Below are positions 1-8,929 of a stretch of 64,000 nt of DNA, one piece after another. The DNA is from CALZJC01 sp963781065 (GTDB lineage: Bacteria > Acidobacteriota > Thermoanaerobaculia > Multivoradales > JAHEKO01): positions 62,001 to 126,000 of the forward strand of contig CAWAET010000015.1 in assembly GCA_963781065.1 (NCBI GenBank), in the 5' to 3' direction. Under the pieces are notes generated by a model, which saw only the letters and a program-made list of their open reading frames with translations, was not told where the DNA came from and did not search any database. Within the stretch, counting starts at the first letter, position 1. Every line of letters begins with the position of its first letter. The position numbers were made by a program, and so were the translations under genes.

Positions 1-1095
1 GGCCGGTCCAAGCTGTACGGCCACTTCGGGCAGTTCTACGAGTCGGTGCCGCTGGACATCAACGCCCGCTCGTTCGGCGTCGAGATCTTCAACTTCTTCT
101 ACTTCTACTACCCGAGCGACGGCTCGATCCCCACGGGTGAGAACCCGGGCACCTGGTTCTACAGCTATCCGCTGGGCACCGGTGTCGGCGTCAGCTCGGA
201 CCTCGAGGCGATGTACACCGAGGAGTTCCAGGTCGGCTTCGAGTACGGCCTCACGGACGACATCGCCATCGGCGTGACCTACACCGACCGTTCGATCAAC
301 AACGTCATCGAGGACATCTCGGTCGACGGCGGTACCACCTACTTCATCACCAACCCGGGCGGCACCGTCACGGTCAACCCGGTCACCGGCGAGACCCTGG
401 ACGAGCCGGCGATCTTCCCCGTGCCGAGCCGCAACTACGAGGCATTCGGCCTGAACCTCAACAAGCGCTTCAGCAACAACTGGCAGCTCTACGCCAGCTA
501 CGTGAACACCGAGAACTACGGCAACTACGGCGGCCTGTTCCGTCAGGACAACGGCCAGCTGGATCCGAACATCACGTCGTTGTACGACCTGCCGTCGCTG
601 CTGGTCGGCGCCGAGGGCCTGCTGCCCAACGACCGCCAGCACCAGTTCAAGGTCTACGGCTCGTACGTCACGGACTTCGACCTGTTGATCGGCTGGTACG
701 GCCAGTTCCTCAGCGGCACGCCGATCAGCAAGCTGGGCGCCCACCCGATCTACGGCACCAGCGAGCGGTTCGTCATCCCGCGCGGCAGCTTCGGCCGCAC
801 GCCGGACGTCTACAACCTCGACCTGCGGTTCGAGTACCCGATCAAGCTGGGCGGTGGCGGCACCGAGATCAAGCTGATCGCGGACATCTTCAACATCACC
901 GACCAGCAGGAGCCCACGGAGGTCGATCAGGACTGGACCTTCGAGCGGCTCGCCGCCACCACGGATCCCAACGAGTGCGGCGGCCCCGGCACCGGTCCGG
1001 GCACCGCCTGCCCGAACGGCAACCCCGACTTCGGCGGCGCGATCAGCTACCAGCGGCCGCAGACCATCCGCTTCGGCATCAAGATCACCCGCTAG
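1..1095 (+). CDS. TonB-dependent receptor, Oar-like, C-terminal part (5' truncated)
   Basis: The reading frame is open from base 1, so only the last 364 residues of an outer-membrane beta-barrel are present. The visible part alternates aromatic and polar residues as in transmembrane strands (for example YASYVNTENYGNYGG and HQFKVYGSYVTDFDLLIGWYG), with Gly/Asn/Asp-rich loops. It has the late-barrel pattern PNDRQHQFKVYGSY and, before the last strand, FNITDQQEPT. The chain ends QTIRFGIKITR rather than in the usual terminal aromatic residue. By family these proteins import large substrates or act as adhesion/secretion barrels using TonB energy; the substrate cannot be told. No plug domain is in view because the 5' end lies outside the window. 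A strong terminator follows directly, so this is the last gene of its transcript. Confidence 0.85.
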   Translation, partial: GRSKLYGHFGQFYESVPLDINARSFGVEIFNFFYFYYPSDGSIPTGENPGTWFYSYPLGTGVGVSSDLEAMYTEEFQVGFEYGLTDDIAIGVTYTDRSINNVIEDISVDGGTTYFITNPGGTVTVNPVTGETLDEPAIFPVPSRNYEAFGLNLNKRFSNNWQLYASYVNTENYGNYGGLFRQDNGQLDPNITSLYDLPSLLVGAEGLLPNDRQHQFKVYGSYVTDFDLLIGWYGQFLSGTPISKLGAHPIYGTSERFVIPRGSFGRTPDVYNLDLRFEYPIKLGGGGTEIKLIADIFNITDQQEPTEVDQDWTFERLAATTDPNECGGPGTGPGTACPNGNPDFGGAISYQRPQTIRFGIKITR

Positions 1096-1120
1096 ACGGG
1101 CGATCCGTCGCAGCCATCCG

Positions 1121-1148
1121 GGAGGGGCTTCGGCCCCTCCCTTTTTTT
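1121..1148 (+). terminator. Intrinsic terminator with UUCG tetraloop
   Basis: A perfect 8-bp stem (GGAGGGGC/GCCCCTCC, 1121-1128 and 1133-1140) closes a TTCG loop and is followed by C and seven T (1142-1148). The loop is a C(UUCG)G type, which is very stable. It lies 26 bases after the receptor stop codon and ends that transcript before the phosphodiesterase gene. Confidence 0.93.
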
Positions 1149-1215
1149 CTCCGCAGGTCGCCGGTAGCCGCCCAAACCTGCCTATCGGGGGCGGTTCCAG
1201 GTTCGTGACCTTTGC

Positions 1216-1221
1216 TAGAGT
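1216..1221 (+). promoter_or_regulatory. -10-like hexamer TAGAGT, 6 nt before ATG 1228
   Basis: TAGAGT is followed by six bases and then the start codon, which would put the transcript start on the A of ATG. There is no purine-rich ribosome-binding site. Same geometry as several other first genes in this window. No convincing -35 box. Confidence 0.5.
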
Positions 1222-1227
1222 GCCCTC

Positions 1228-4062
1228 ATGGCGCTGCTGACCTCGCGGGCAGGACGGCTTGGGCTGGCCGCGGCAGCTGTGGCCGTGGCTCTCTTCGCCG
1301 GCCTCGGGGTCTACAAGGTGCGCCCGGGGGAGGTGGCCCTGAGGCGCGGCTCCGGCGGCACCCTCGCCGGGGTAGCCGGCGAGGGCTGGCGCTGGCGGCC
1401 GCCTCTACTGAGCCGGATCCAGAGGGTGCCCCGGGCGCCGATCCCGATCACCCGCCAGCTGAGCCTGCCGGCCGCGGAAGGCAGCCCGGGGCTCGAGGTG
1501 GTGATCTCGGGCCGCTTCGGCCTCGCGGCGGGCGGCGAACGGGCCTGGGTGTCGGCCGTTGGCCGGGAGCCGTTCGTGGACGCCCTGGCGGCCGGGCTCG
1601 AGGCGGGGCTCGACCGACGGCTGGGCGCGGTCGGGGCGAGCGAGCCCTTCAGCCCGGCCTTCGCCGAGCGGCTCGCGAGCCTGGCGCTGGAGACCCTGCG
1701 CGAGATGGGCGTCGCCGCCGAGAGCGTCGAGGTCACGGTGCCGCCGGACCAGAACGCGGGCGCCGTGGCCCGGGTCCATGAGCGGCTCGCGGCTCTGGCG
1801 GCCGGGGGAGGCGGGCGCAAGGTCCTTGTCGTCGGCTGGGACGGCGCCGACTGGCTGATGATCCGGCCGCTGCTGGCCGCCGGCAAGCTGCCGAACCTGA
1901 AGCGGCTCATCGATGCCGGGGTCTCGGGCGAGCTACGCACCGAGATGCCGATGCTGTCGCCCCTGCTGTGGACCACCATCGCCACCGGCAAACCCGTGCT
2001 CGAGCACGGCGTCGCTGACTTTCTGGTGAAAGATCCCCAAACCAACGCCCTGGTGCCGATCAGCTCGGACTGGCGCAAGGTGCGGGCGCTGTGGAACTTG
2101 CTCGAGCCGTTCGGGCTGCGCACCGATGTGGTGGCCTGGTGGGCCACCTGGCCCGCCGAGCCGATCCTCGGCACGATGGTCAGCGATCGGGTCGCCTATC
2201 AGCTGTTCGAGCTGCAGGAGACCGCCAACGTCGGCAAGGTGCATCCACCCGAGGCCTGGGATCGCATCGAGCGTCTCCTGGTGCCGGCCGAGAGCGTCGA
2301 CGCCGCCGACCTGCGCCGCTTCATCGACGTCGAGCCCGAGGAGGTGGATCGACTCTGGAAGTCGCTGCCACCGGACCGCCGCCAGGAGGAGAGGGTCAAC
2401 CACCTGCGCAAGATCCTGGCGACGACGCGAAGCTATCAGGCCATCCTGCTCTCGCTGCTGGAACGCCAGGCCGACCTGACGCTGGCCTACTACGAGGGCA
2501 CCGACACCGTCGGCCACCTGTTCGCCCGCTACTTGCCCCCCCGGATGCCGGGAGTCAGCGCCGAGGAGGTGCGCCGGTTCGGCTCTGCCCTGCCGGAGTT
2601 CTACGGATACGCCGACGAGCTGCTGGGCGAGCTCCTGGAACGGATCGACGAGAACACCGCCGTGTTGCTCGTCTCGGACCACGGCTTCTTCACCGGCAGC
2701 GCCCGTCCCACCAGCGACCCGTCCGACTTCGGCGCCGGCGCGCCGCAGTGGCACCGGCTGTACGGCGTCATCGTCGCCGCCGGCGCGGGCATCGGGCGCG
2801 GCACTGTCGAGGGCGCGACGATCTACGACGTGGCCCCGACGGTGCTGGCGCTTCTGGGGCTGCCGGTGCCGCAGGACATGGGCGGCCGCGTCTTGCCGGA
2901 GATCGTCGGCGACGCCGGCCTCGGCGAGCGGCTGCTGGCCAGCTACGAGATCCTGCCGCGCCGGCACGCCGCCGAGATCGAGCGCAGCCCGGAGCTGGAT
3001 CGGGAACGTCTGCGCGAGCTGGCGGCCCTCGGCTACCTCTCCAGCAGTTCGTTGGAGGAGGCGCCGCAGCAGAGCGCGGGCGAAGACCTCCAGGGCGTGG
3101 CCACCGAGGCCTACAACCGCGGCCGTATCCTGCAGCGCAAGGGAGACTTCGCGGCGGCGCAGCGGGAGTACCGCACCGCGATCGAGCGAATGCCCGGCTT
3201 CGGTCCGGCCTACGCCAGCCTGGCCCAGCTCGAGTCCCTCCAGGGGCGGCACTGCCAGGCGTTCGACGTCCTGGTGCGGGGCTTTACGCGCAGCTCCAAC
3301 CTGCCCATGAGCGCCATCACCGGGCTGGTCGACGAGGCCGCCGAGTGCGGCCGGTTGAAGGACGCCGAGCCGGCGCTCGAGCGCCTCCACTCGAGCTACA
3401 CCTCGACCGCCGCCTATGCCTCGGCCTATGGGCTGCTGCTGAACAAGCTGGGGCGATTCGAGGAGGCGCTGGCGCGCTACCGCCAGGCGCTCGAGATCGA
3501 CCCGCTGGATCAGCTCGCCAACGAGGAGGTAGTCACGCTGTTGCGGCGGCAGGGGCGCGAGGCGGAGGCCCGACAGTTCCTCGCAGCGGCGTTCGAGAAG
3601 GCGGCCGGCCAGGTGCAGGCGATGAACCAGCTCGCCGTCGTCGCCCTGCGCCAGGGCTGGGCGCCGCAGGCCGAGGCGCTGCTACGCCAGGTGCTCGAGG
3701 CCGATCCGGGCAACGCCGGCGTGCTGGCCAACCTGGCGGCGAGCCTGATGCAGCAGCGTCGTGTGGAAGAGGCTTCGCGGGTGATGCGGGAGGCCCTGGT
3801 GCGGGATCCCGAGAACGCCCGCAACTACTACAACCTGGGCGCCATGCTCGCCGAGCAGGGTCGCATCGACGAGGCGCTGGAGTCGTTCAACAAGGCGGCG
3901 GAGAAGGGGTTGCGCAGCGCCCGCGTGCACGTGGCCGCGGCCAAGATGCGCTTCCGGCTGGGCGATCGCGCCGGCGCCGCGCGCGACCTGGAGAAGGCGC
4001 TCGAGCTGGAGCCGGGCGACGCCGAGGCCACCCAGCTGCTGCAGGTGCTACGGCAGGGCTAG
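1228..4062 (+). CDS. Alkaline-phosphatase-superfamily phosphodiesterase with SPFH-like N-terminus and C-terminal TPRs
   Basis: 944 residues in three parts. Residues 12-30 form one membrane segment. Residues 31-190 resemble an SPFH/band-7 domain (VRPGEVALR at the start and a GWRWRPPLL-type strand). Residues 198 to about 560 are a type I phosphodiesterase/nucleotide pyrophosphatase fold with the two-metal site visible: WDGAD (D205, D208), the likely Thr nucleophile in LLWTT (249-250), D426 and H430 in GTDTVGH, D484-H485 in SDHGF and H509. Then comes ALGYLSSSS, a junction motif also present in the sulfatase-fold gene at 25450-27570. From about residue 620 to the end there are TPR units. The protein is probably membrane-anchored with its catalytic domain outside the cytoplasm, hydrolysing a phosphodiester of unknown identity. 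The SPFH label is the weaker call. Confidence 0.85.
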   Translation: MALLTSRAGRLGLAAAAVAVALFAGLGVYKVRPGEVALRRGSGGTLAGVAGEGWRWRPPLLSRIQRVPRAPIPITRQLSLPAAEGSPGLEVVISGRFGLAAGGERAWVSAVGREPFVDALAAGLEAGLDRRLGAVGASEPFSPAFAERLASLALETLREMGVAAESVEVTVPPDQNAGAVARVHERLAALAAGGGGRKVLVVGWDGADWLMIRPLLAAGKLPNLKRLIDAGVSGELRTEMPMLSPLLWTTIATGKPVLEHGVADFLVKDPQTNALVPISSDWRKVRALWNLLEPFGLRTDVVAWWATWPAEPILGTMVSDRVAYQLFELQETANVGKVHPPEAWDRIERLLVPAESVDAADLRRFIDVEPEEVDRLWKSLPPDRRQEERVNHLRKILATTRSYQAILLSLLERQADLTLAYYEGTDTVGHLFARYLPPRMPGVSAEEVRRFGSALPEFYGYADELLGELLERIDENTAVLLVSDHGFFTGSARPTSDPSDFGAGAPQWHRLYGVIVAAGAGIGRGTVEGATIYDVAPTVLALLGLPVPQDMGGRVLPEIVGDAGLGERLLASYEILPRRHAAEIERSPELDRERLRELAALGYLSSSSLEEAPQQSAGEDLQGVATEAYNRGRILQRKGDFAAAQREYRTAIERMPGFGPAYASLAQLESLQGRHCQAFDVLVRGFTRSSNLPMSAITGLVDEAAECGRLKDAEPALERLHSSYTSTAAYASAYGLLLNKLGRFEEALARYRQALEIDPLDQLANEEVVTLLRRQGREAEARQFLAAAFEKAAGQVQAMNQLAVVALRQGWAPQAEALLRQVLEADPGNAGVLANLAASLMQQRRVEEASRVMREALVRDPENARNYYNLGAMLAEQGRIDEALESFNKAAEKGLRSARVHVAAAKMRFRLGDRAGAARDLEKALELEPGDAEATQLLQVLRQG

Positions 4063-4097
4063 CCCGACCCTCCTCCAGTCTTCCGGACCTACAGGGC

Positions 4098-5819
4098 CTA
4101 CAGCGCCACCGGCTTGAGGCCGGTCCCGTAGCGGTCGCTGATCTCGTCCATCAGGGTCAGCGTCAGGGTGTACTCGCCGCGCTCGAGATTGTCGATCTTG
4201 ATGGCGAAGCGGGCCGGGGCGCCGGCGGGGAAGTCGGCTACCTTGTCCGATTTGAGCCGCAGGTCCTGGTGGCTGCGCACCAGCCGGGCGAGCTTGCCGT
4301 CGCGATCGTAGACCGCGAGGAACAGAAAGACCCGTCCGACCATCACCTTGCCCTGCGGCACCAGGGTCACGTCCTCGATGGGGATCACCCCGGCTACGGT
4401 CAGGTCGACGCTCTTCTTGCGCTCTTTTTCCTGCCTGACCTGGACCGCAACGTCGAAGTCACCCCGATCCTTGGGAAAGAGCAGCGACGTCGCCAGCTCC
4501 TCGACCAGGCGGTCGCGCGGCGAAAGATGCAGATAGCCTTCGCGGCTGCGCGCCGTGAGCGCGCCGCGCTTCAGCCGCACGTCGATCCTGTGGTACTCCT
4601 GATCGGGTTCGTGGTCGGTCTGGAAGCCGAGGACGTAGGCGTTGGCGGTGCGGTTGTCGATGTCGTCGAACGCCCGGTAGTATTTTGAGTCGGAGTAGTA
4701 CACGCCGCCGGTGCCGGCCGCCAGCACCTGCTGGGTCGACTCGGTGTCGATCCTCGAGGACTGGCGCGTGGTCCCGGCCTGGAGGAAGGAGACCGACCGC
4801 TCGCGGCTGGCGTCCAGGGTCGCGGCGGTGCTGTCCAGGCTGCGCCCGGAGACCGGGTAGATGGCAAAACCGGCGGCGTTGGCCGTCTGGACCACGGCCT
4901 TGTACCGCCGCACCAGGTCGGCGTGGAGGCTCTGGATCAGCGGATCGGTGCGGTCACCGCCGCCCAGCCCGGGAAGTCCCTGGCCGAGCAGCTGGGGTCC
5001 GCTGGGCAGGGTCTCGAAGGCGCCGGTGACCAGCACCAGCGACTTGCGGCCCGGCAGGGCCGCGTAGGCGCGCATGGTCTCCACTGCCGCCCGCACCGTC
5101 TGGTCGAAGTTGCGCAGGGAGCGGATCATGCGCTCGCGCACCTCGAAGTCCTCGGCCGACAGCTGGGTGGGCCCCGACAGGTCGATGGCCTGCGCTCTGC
5201 CCAGCGCCTGGGTCCGGCTGACGATCACCGGGTTCTCGGAGAAGGCCGGGTCGGTGGCTCGCGAGCGCCGCAGTGGCACCGGCAGCCGCCGCACCCGCTC
5301 GATGGCGCTGAGCACGGTGAACTTGTCGCTGGTGAAAGGCTCGAGCAGCCGCAGCTTGTCGTCGTAGGCCACCACCGCCCACTCGTAGGAGCCGTCGAAC
5401 TGCTCCTGGATGAACGCCTCGACACTCTCGGTGGCGGCGGCAAGCTCGCGCTTCTCGATGGTGTTCATGTCGAAGAGCACGGCCATGCGGCGCCGCAACC
5501 GGCCGTCGTCCTCGATGCGGGCGTCGATGGCGACCTCGCCCTCCTCCCGCGGCCCGAGGTTGAGCCGGCCCTCCGAGAAGGAGTAGAAGTTGGTGACCTC
5601 CTTGCGGACGCCGTCCTCGTAGACCTCGAAGTCCCCCGGTGCGAGCCCGGCCACGGGCACACCGTTGGTGTCGGTCACCACGACGTCGACGTTCACCACT
5701 TCGACCTGCACCTCGTCGATCAGCGGCGGCACCTCTTGGGGCGCGGCGGCGGCCAGCGCCAGCGCCGCCGCGGCGAACAGGGGCAGGGTAGTTGGTCTGC
5801 CGTTCAAGCGTTGCTGCAT
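4098..5819 (-). CDS. Acidobacterial-type VWA protein, divergent member
   Basis: 573 residues. I start at ATG 5819 because GGAGGG lies ten bases upstream and a signal peptide follows (residues 10-26, ending AAAAPQE); the longer open frame upstream is antisense to the next gene. Residues 35-80 carry the conserved opening of this family: VVNVDVVVTD, then GDFEVYEDG and VTNFYSF. A VWA-type Rossmann region follows, with VLFDMNT (112-120) where a canonical MIDAS would read DxSxS, and PGRKSLVLVTG later. The C-terminal third is a beta-rich domain (YLHLSPRDR, TLTLMDEISDRYG) shared with the neighbours. Secreted, probably a protein-interaction module; no enzymatic residues visible. Convergent with the phosphodiesterase gene, 35 bases apart. 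Confidence 0.85.
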   Translation of the reverse strand: MQQRLNGRPTTLPLFAAAALALAAAAPQEVPPLIDEVQVEVVNVDVVVTDTNGVPVAGLAPGDFEVYEDGVRKEVTNFYSFSEGRLNLGPREEGEVAIDARIEDDGRLRRRMAVLFDMNTIEKRELAAATESVEAFIQEQFDGSYEWAVVAYDDKLRLLEPFTSDKFTVLSAIERVRRLPVPLRRSRATDPAFSENPVIVSRTQALGRAQAIDLSGPTQLSAEDFEVRERMIRSLRNFDQTVRAAVETMRAYAALPGRKSLVLVTGAFETLPSGPQLLGQGLPGLGGGDRTDPLIQSLHADLVRRYKAVVQTANAAGFAIYPVSGRSLDSTAATLDASRERSVSFLQAGTTRQSSRIDTESTQQVLAAGTGGVYYSDSKYYRAFDDIDNRTANAYVLGFQTDHEPDQEYHRIDVRLKRGALTARSREGYLHLSPRDRLVEELATSLLFPKDRGDFDVAVQVRQEKERKKSVDLTVAGVIPIEDVTLVPQGKVMVGRVFLFLAVYDRDGKLARLVRSHQDLRLKSDKVADFPAGAPARFAIKIDNLERGEYTLTLTLMDEISDRYGTGLKPVAL

Positions 5820-5852
5820 GGCCTGACCCTCCGTTGCGGTGGCTAACAACTC

Positions 5853-5858
5853 ATTATA
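5853..5858 (-). promoter_or_regulatory. -10 hexamer TATAAT for the VWA gene starting at 5819
   Basis: A consensus TATAAT on the minus strand, 33 bases before the start codon, leaving a leader of about 27 nt that contains the GGAGGG ribosome-binding site. The -35 position shows nothing close to TTGACA. Unlike many genes here, this one has a classical leader. Confidence 0.5.
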
Positions 5859-5937
5859 GTGCCCCCCCGAGGCGACAGGGCGGCGCCGGCCCTTGGTAGG
5901 ATTGGAGGTCACGGGCAAGACCCGCCGCGAGGCTCGA

Positions 5938-7725
5938 ATGGACACCGACAGTCGACAGACGAGGCAGCGCGGCGGCGATCGCGCCGGTCGCCGGGCCGTT
6001 CGCGGCATCGCCGGTGCGGGGCTGCTAGCCCTGCTGGCGGCGGCTGCCGGGACGGTCGTCGCCCAGGAGCCGGATCCCGCCGCCGATCCGGGCGAGGTCT
6101 TTGCCGAGCGGGTCGACGTGAACGTGGTGACCGTCGACGTGGTGGTCACCGATCGGCAGGGACGGCCGGTGACCGATCTCACCGTCGACGACTTCGAGCT
6201 GTTCGAGGACGGCCGCCCGGTGGCGATCAGCAACTTCGCCGTCAGGACGCGGGCGAGCCGTGAGGCGGTCCCGGCGCCGGCGATGGAACCCCCGGCGACG
6301 GAGCCGGCGACGGTGCCGGAGCCGGTGCCGGCCGCCGACCCCCCGCCTCCGACCGCCGCCGCCGAGGAGGCCGAGCGCCAGCCGCTGCGACTGATCGTCT
6401 TCATCGACAACGTCAACATCCGCGCCGTCGACCGCAAGCGCGCCTTCCGGGATCTGCGCGTCTTCCTCGACGAGAGCCTGCAGCCCGGGGACCAGGTGAT
6501 GCTGGCCTCCTACGAGCGATCGCTCAAGGTCAAGCACCCGTTCACCAGCGACGGGCGCCTGATCGCCACGGCGCTGTTCGAGCTCGAGAAGCTGGCCACC
6601 AACGCCGCCCAGTACAAGGAGGAACGGCGCATCCTGATCGAGCGGATCGAAGAGGCCCGCAACCCGGCGCAGATCCGCACCTGGCTCACGAGCTACGCGC
6701 AGTCGGCGCAGAACGACCTGCTGCCGACGCTGGCGGCCCTGAACGAGATGGTGGACTCACTGGCTGGCCTCGAGGGCCGCAAGGCGCTGTTGTACGTCAG
6801 CGACGGGCTGCCGATGACGCCGGGCGAGGAGTTCTTCGTCGCCGTGCAGTCGACCTTCCCCAACGAGTCGTTCATCCTCGACGCGCGCAGCTGGGATGCC
6901 ACTTCCAGCTTCCAGGCGCTGGCCGCCCGCGCCAACTCGAACCGCGTCAGCTTCTACGCTCTCGATGCCGGCGGCGTGCGGGTCTCCTCGGCGATGGACG
7001 TCGAGCGCAAGAGCGGTGGGGCCTACGGCGGCTTCTACAACTCGCTGGACTCGGCGACGACCCTGAACCTCCACAACAGCATCAAGTTCCTGGCCGACGC
7101 CACCGGCGGCGCCGCCATCGTCAACACCAACAACTTTCGCCCCGGGCTGGACGCGATGGCCGCCGACTTCGATGAGTACTACTCCCTGGGCTACCACGCC
7201 GGGCACTACGGCGACGGTCGCTACCACCGGATCGAGGTCAAGCTCGATCGCCGCGGGCTCAAGGCCCGGCATCGGGAGGGGTACCGGGACAAGCCGCTCT
7301 TCAACCGAATGGCCGACGCCACGCTGTCCGCGTTGCGCTGGGGGCTGGAGCGAAACGGGCTGGGGCTGGAGATCGAGTTCTCGGAGCCCGAGCCGACCGC
7401 CGACAGCGACTACCGGTTGGTGACAATGGTGGTCCGGATACCCCTGCGACACCTCGTCCTGGTGCCCCGCGGCGAAGAGTATGCGGGCCTGGTCAGGCTC
7501 TATGTCGCCGTCGCCGACGCCCGCTCGCGGGTCGCGCAGCCGCAGGAGGTCTCGGTGCCGATCCGGATCCCGGCCGCCGAGCTCGAGGAGGCTCGGGAGA
7601 GGTCCTGGAGCTTCCGGATCCCGCTGCGGATGCGCCCCGGGCAGCAGCGTGTGACGGTGGGGGCGCGCGACGACCTGGGCGCCACCGAGTCCTTCGTCGG
7701 CGCCCACATCCGCGTGTCGGGCTAG
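5938..7725 (+). CDS. Acidobacterial-type VWA protein
   Basis: 595 residues from ATG 5938, chosen because it directly precedes a twin-charged signal peptide (residues 13-42, ending TVVAQE); an in-frame TTG at 5893 would add an unlikely N-terminus. Residues 58-100 hold VDVVVTD, DDFELFEDG and the ISNF strand. A Pro/Ala/Glu linker (110-145) precedes the VWA core, where FIDNVNIR (155-162) replaces the MIDAS DxSxS. Then come GDQVML, PFTSDGR, LEGRKALLYVSDGLPM, FYALDAGG, FDEYYSLGYHAG and the HREGYRDK strand, all shared with the genes ending at 11202, 14256 and 16139. Divergent from the VWA gene at 5819. A TAGGAT hexamer at 5897-5902 could drive it with a leader of about 29 nt. Confidence 0.88.
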   Translation: MDTDSRQTRQRGGDRAGRRAVRGIAGAGLLALLAAAAGTVVAQEPDPAADPGEVFAERVDVNVVTVDVVVTDRQGRPVTDLTVDDFELFEDGRPVAISNFAVRTRASREAVPAPAMEPPATEPATVPEPVPAADPPPPTAAAEEAERQPLRLIVFIDNVNIRAVDRKRAFRDLRVFLDESLQPGDQVMLASYERSLKVKHPFTSDGRLIATALFELEKLATNAAQYKEERRILIERIEEARNPAQIRTWLTSYAQSAQNDLLPTLAALNEMVDSLAGLEGRKALLYVSDGLPMTPGEEFFVAVQSTFPNESFILDARSWDATSSFQALAARANSNRVSFYALDAGGVRVSSAMDVERKSGGAYGGFYNSLDSATTLNLHNSIKFLADATGGAAIVNTNNFRPGLDAMAADFDEYYSLGYHAGHYGDGRYHRIEVKLDRRGLKARHREGYRDKPLFNRMADATLSALRWGLERNGLGLEIEFSEPEPTADSDYRLVTMVVRIPLRHLVLVPRGEEYAGLVRLYVAVADARSRVAQPQEVSVPIRIPAAELEEARERSWSFRIPLRMRPGQQRVTVGARDDLGATESFVGAHIRVSG

Positions 7726-7759
7726 CAGGCAGGTGCCCTGGCGCCCGGACCGCGGGCCG

Positions 7760-8929
7760 TCACTGGTCGAGATAGCCGCCGCGGCTGCGGACCGAGACGC
7801 CGGGGCGGTCGACCCGCACGCGCACCTTGTGCCAGCTGCCGTCGCCCCGGGCGATCGTCGGGTAGTAGCCCAGCACGTACTGCTGCCGCAGCTCGGTGAC
7901 GATCTCGCCCACGGCCGCCTCGGTCTGCTCGATGTCGTCGAGCACGACGACGCGGCCGCCGACCTCCTCGACGATCTGCGTCAGCTGCGCGATCTGCCGC
8001 CGGTAGTCGTCGGGACCCTTCCAGGCCGAGTAGCGCGAGGCATCGCCGAGCCCGAAATCGAGCCGGATCCAGTAGATCATCGCCCGGCTGCGGCGGGCCA
8101 GCCAGACCACCTCTTCGATCTCGAGCGTGCTGTGGCTGTCGAAGCCGTCCGACAGCAGCACGACCACCCGCCTGCCCTGGCGGGCCTCGAGCTGTTTGAG
8201 GGCCCGGTAGAGATGGTCGTTGAGAGCCGTGCCGCCCGCCGCCTCGACCGCCGCCAGAGCCGCCTCCTGCGCGCCGAGATCGCTGACGAACGGGCTGGCG
8301 AACAGCAGCCGGTCCGAGAACAGCTGCAGCGAGACCTCGTCGCTGGCGCGGGCCTCGCGGACGAAGGCCTTGGCGCCGCGGACCGCGAAGCGCAGCCGCC
8401 GGCCGCGCATGCTGGCGCTGGCGTCGACCAGCAGGGCCGCCGCCATCGGCACGTCGCCGCGGGCGAAGGTCACGATCTGCTGGCTCAGGCCGTCGTCGAA
8501 GATCTGGAAATCGGCCCGCGTCAGGTTCAGGGCCCAGCCGGCGTCGTCGGTCGCCGTCACGTAGAGCTGCTGTAGCTCCACGTCGACCTCCATGTCGACC
8601 CGGATCGCCGGCGTGACCAGGAAGGCCGAGGTGCTGCCGCCGGCGAGATCGAAGGCGCGGGCCTCGAGCCGGTGCGCCCGGTTGTCGTCGCCGAGGTCGA
8701 GGCGCAGGCGGAACGGCGGCTCGGTCGCCTCGCCGCGCTTTTCGCCGTCCACCCAGAACTCGACCCGCAGGGTCTCCGCCCGCGGCTCCACGCGGACCGC
8801 GAAGTCGACCTCGCCCATCACCGGCGCCGGCTCGGGGCTGTCGATGAACACGAACAGCTCGGAGGCGCCGGCCGCGGCGGGCAGCAGGAGGAGGGCCCAG
8901 AGAGCCAGCCGTGGGGGCGACACGCTCAA
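7760..8929 (-). CDS. VWA protein with intact MIDAS
   Basis: 389 residues. A signal peptide (residues 7-22) precedes an N-terminal beta-sandwich (24-110) and a VWA domain. Unlike its neighbours this one keeps a full metal site: D169, S171 and S173 in LLVDASASM, then GGTALNDHLY and VVVLLSDGFDSHS. It ends with LRQQYVLGYYP and the SRGGYLD strand typical of acidobacterial VWA proteins. The start is TTG 8929, whose TTGA overlaps the stop codon of the upstream TPR gene, so translation is probably coupled; GTG 8923 is an alternative two codons in. Probably the last gene of a minus-strand unit with the two genes before it. Convergent with the preceding plus-strand VWA gene. Confidence 0.85.
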   Translation of the reverse strand: MSVSPPRLALWALLLLPAAAGASELFVFIDSPEPAPVMGEVDFAVRVEPRAETLRVEFWVDGEKRGEATEPPFRLRLDLGDDNRAHRLEARAFDLAGGSTSAFLVTPAIRVDMEVDVELQQLYVTATDDAGWALNLTRADFQIFDDGLSQQIVTFARGDVPMAAALLVDASASMRGRRLRFAVRGAKAFVREARASDEVSLQLFSDRLLFASPFVSDLGAQEAALAAVEAAGGTALNDHLYRALKQLEARQGRRVVVLLSDGFDSHSTLEIEEVVWLARRSRAMIYWIRLDFGLGDASRYSAWKGPDDYRRQIAQLTQIVEEVGGRVVVLDDIEQTEAAVGEIVTELRQQYVLGYYPTIARGDGSWHKVRVRVDRPGVSVRSRGGYLDQ

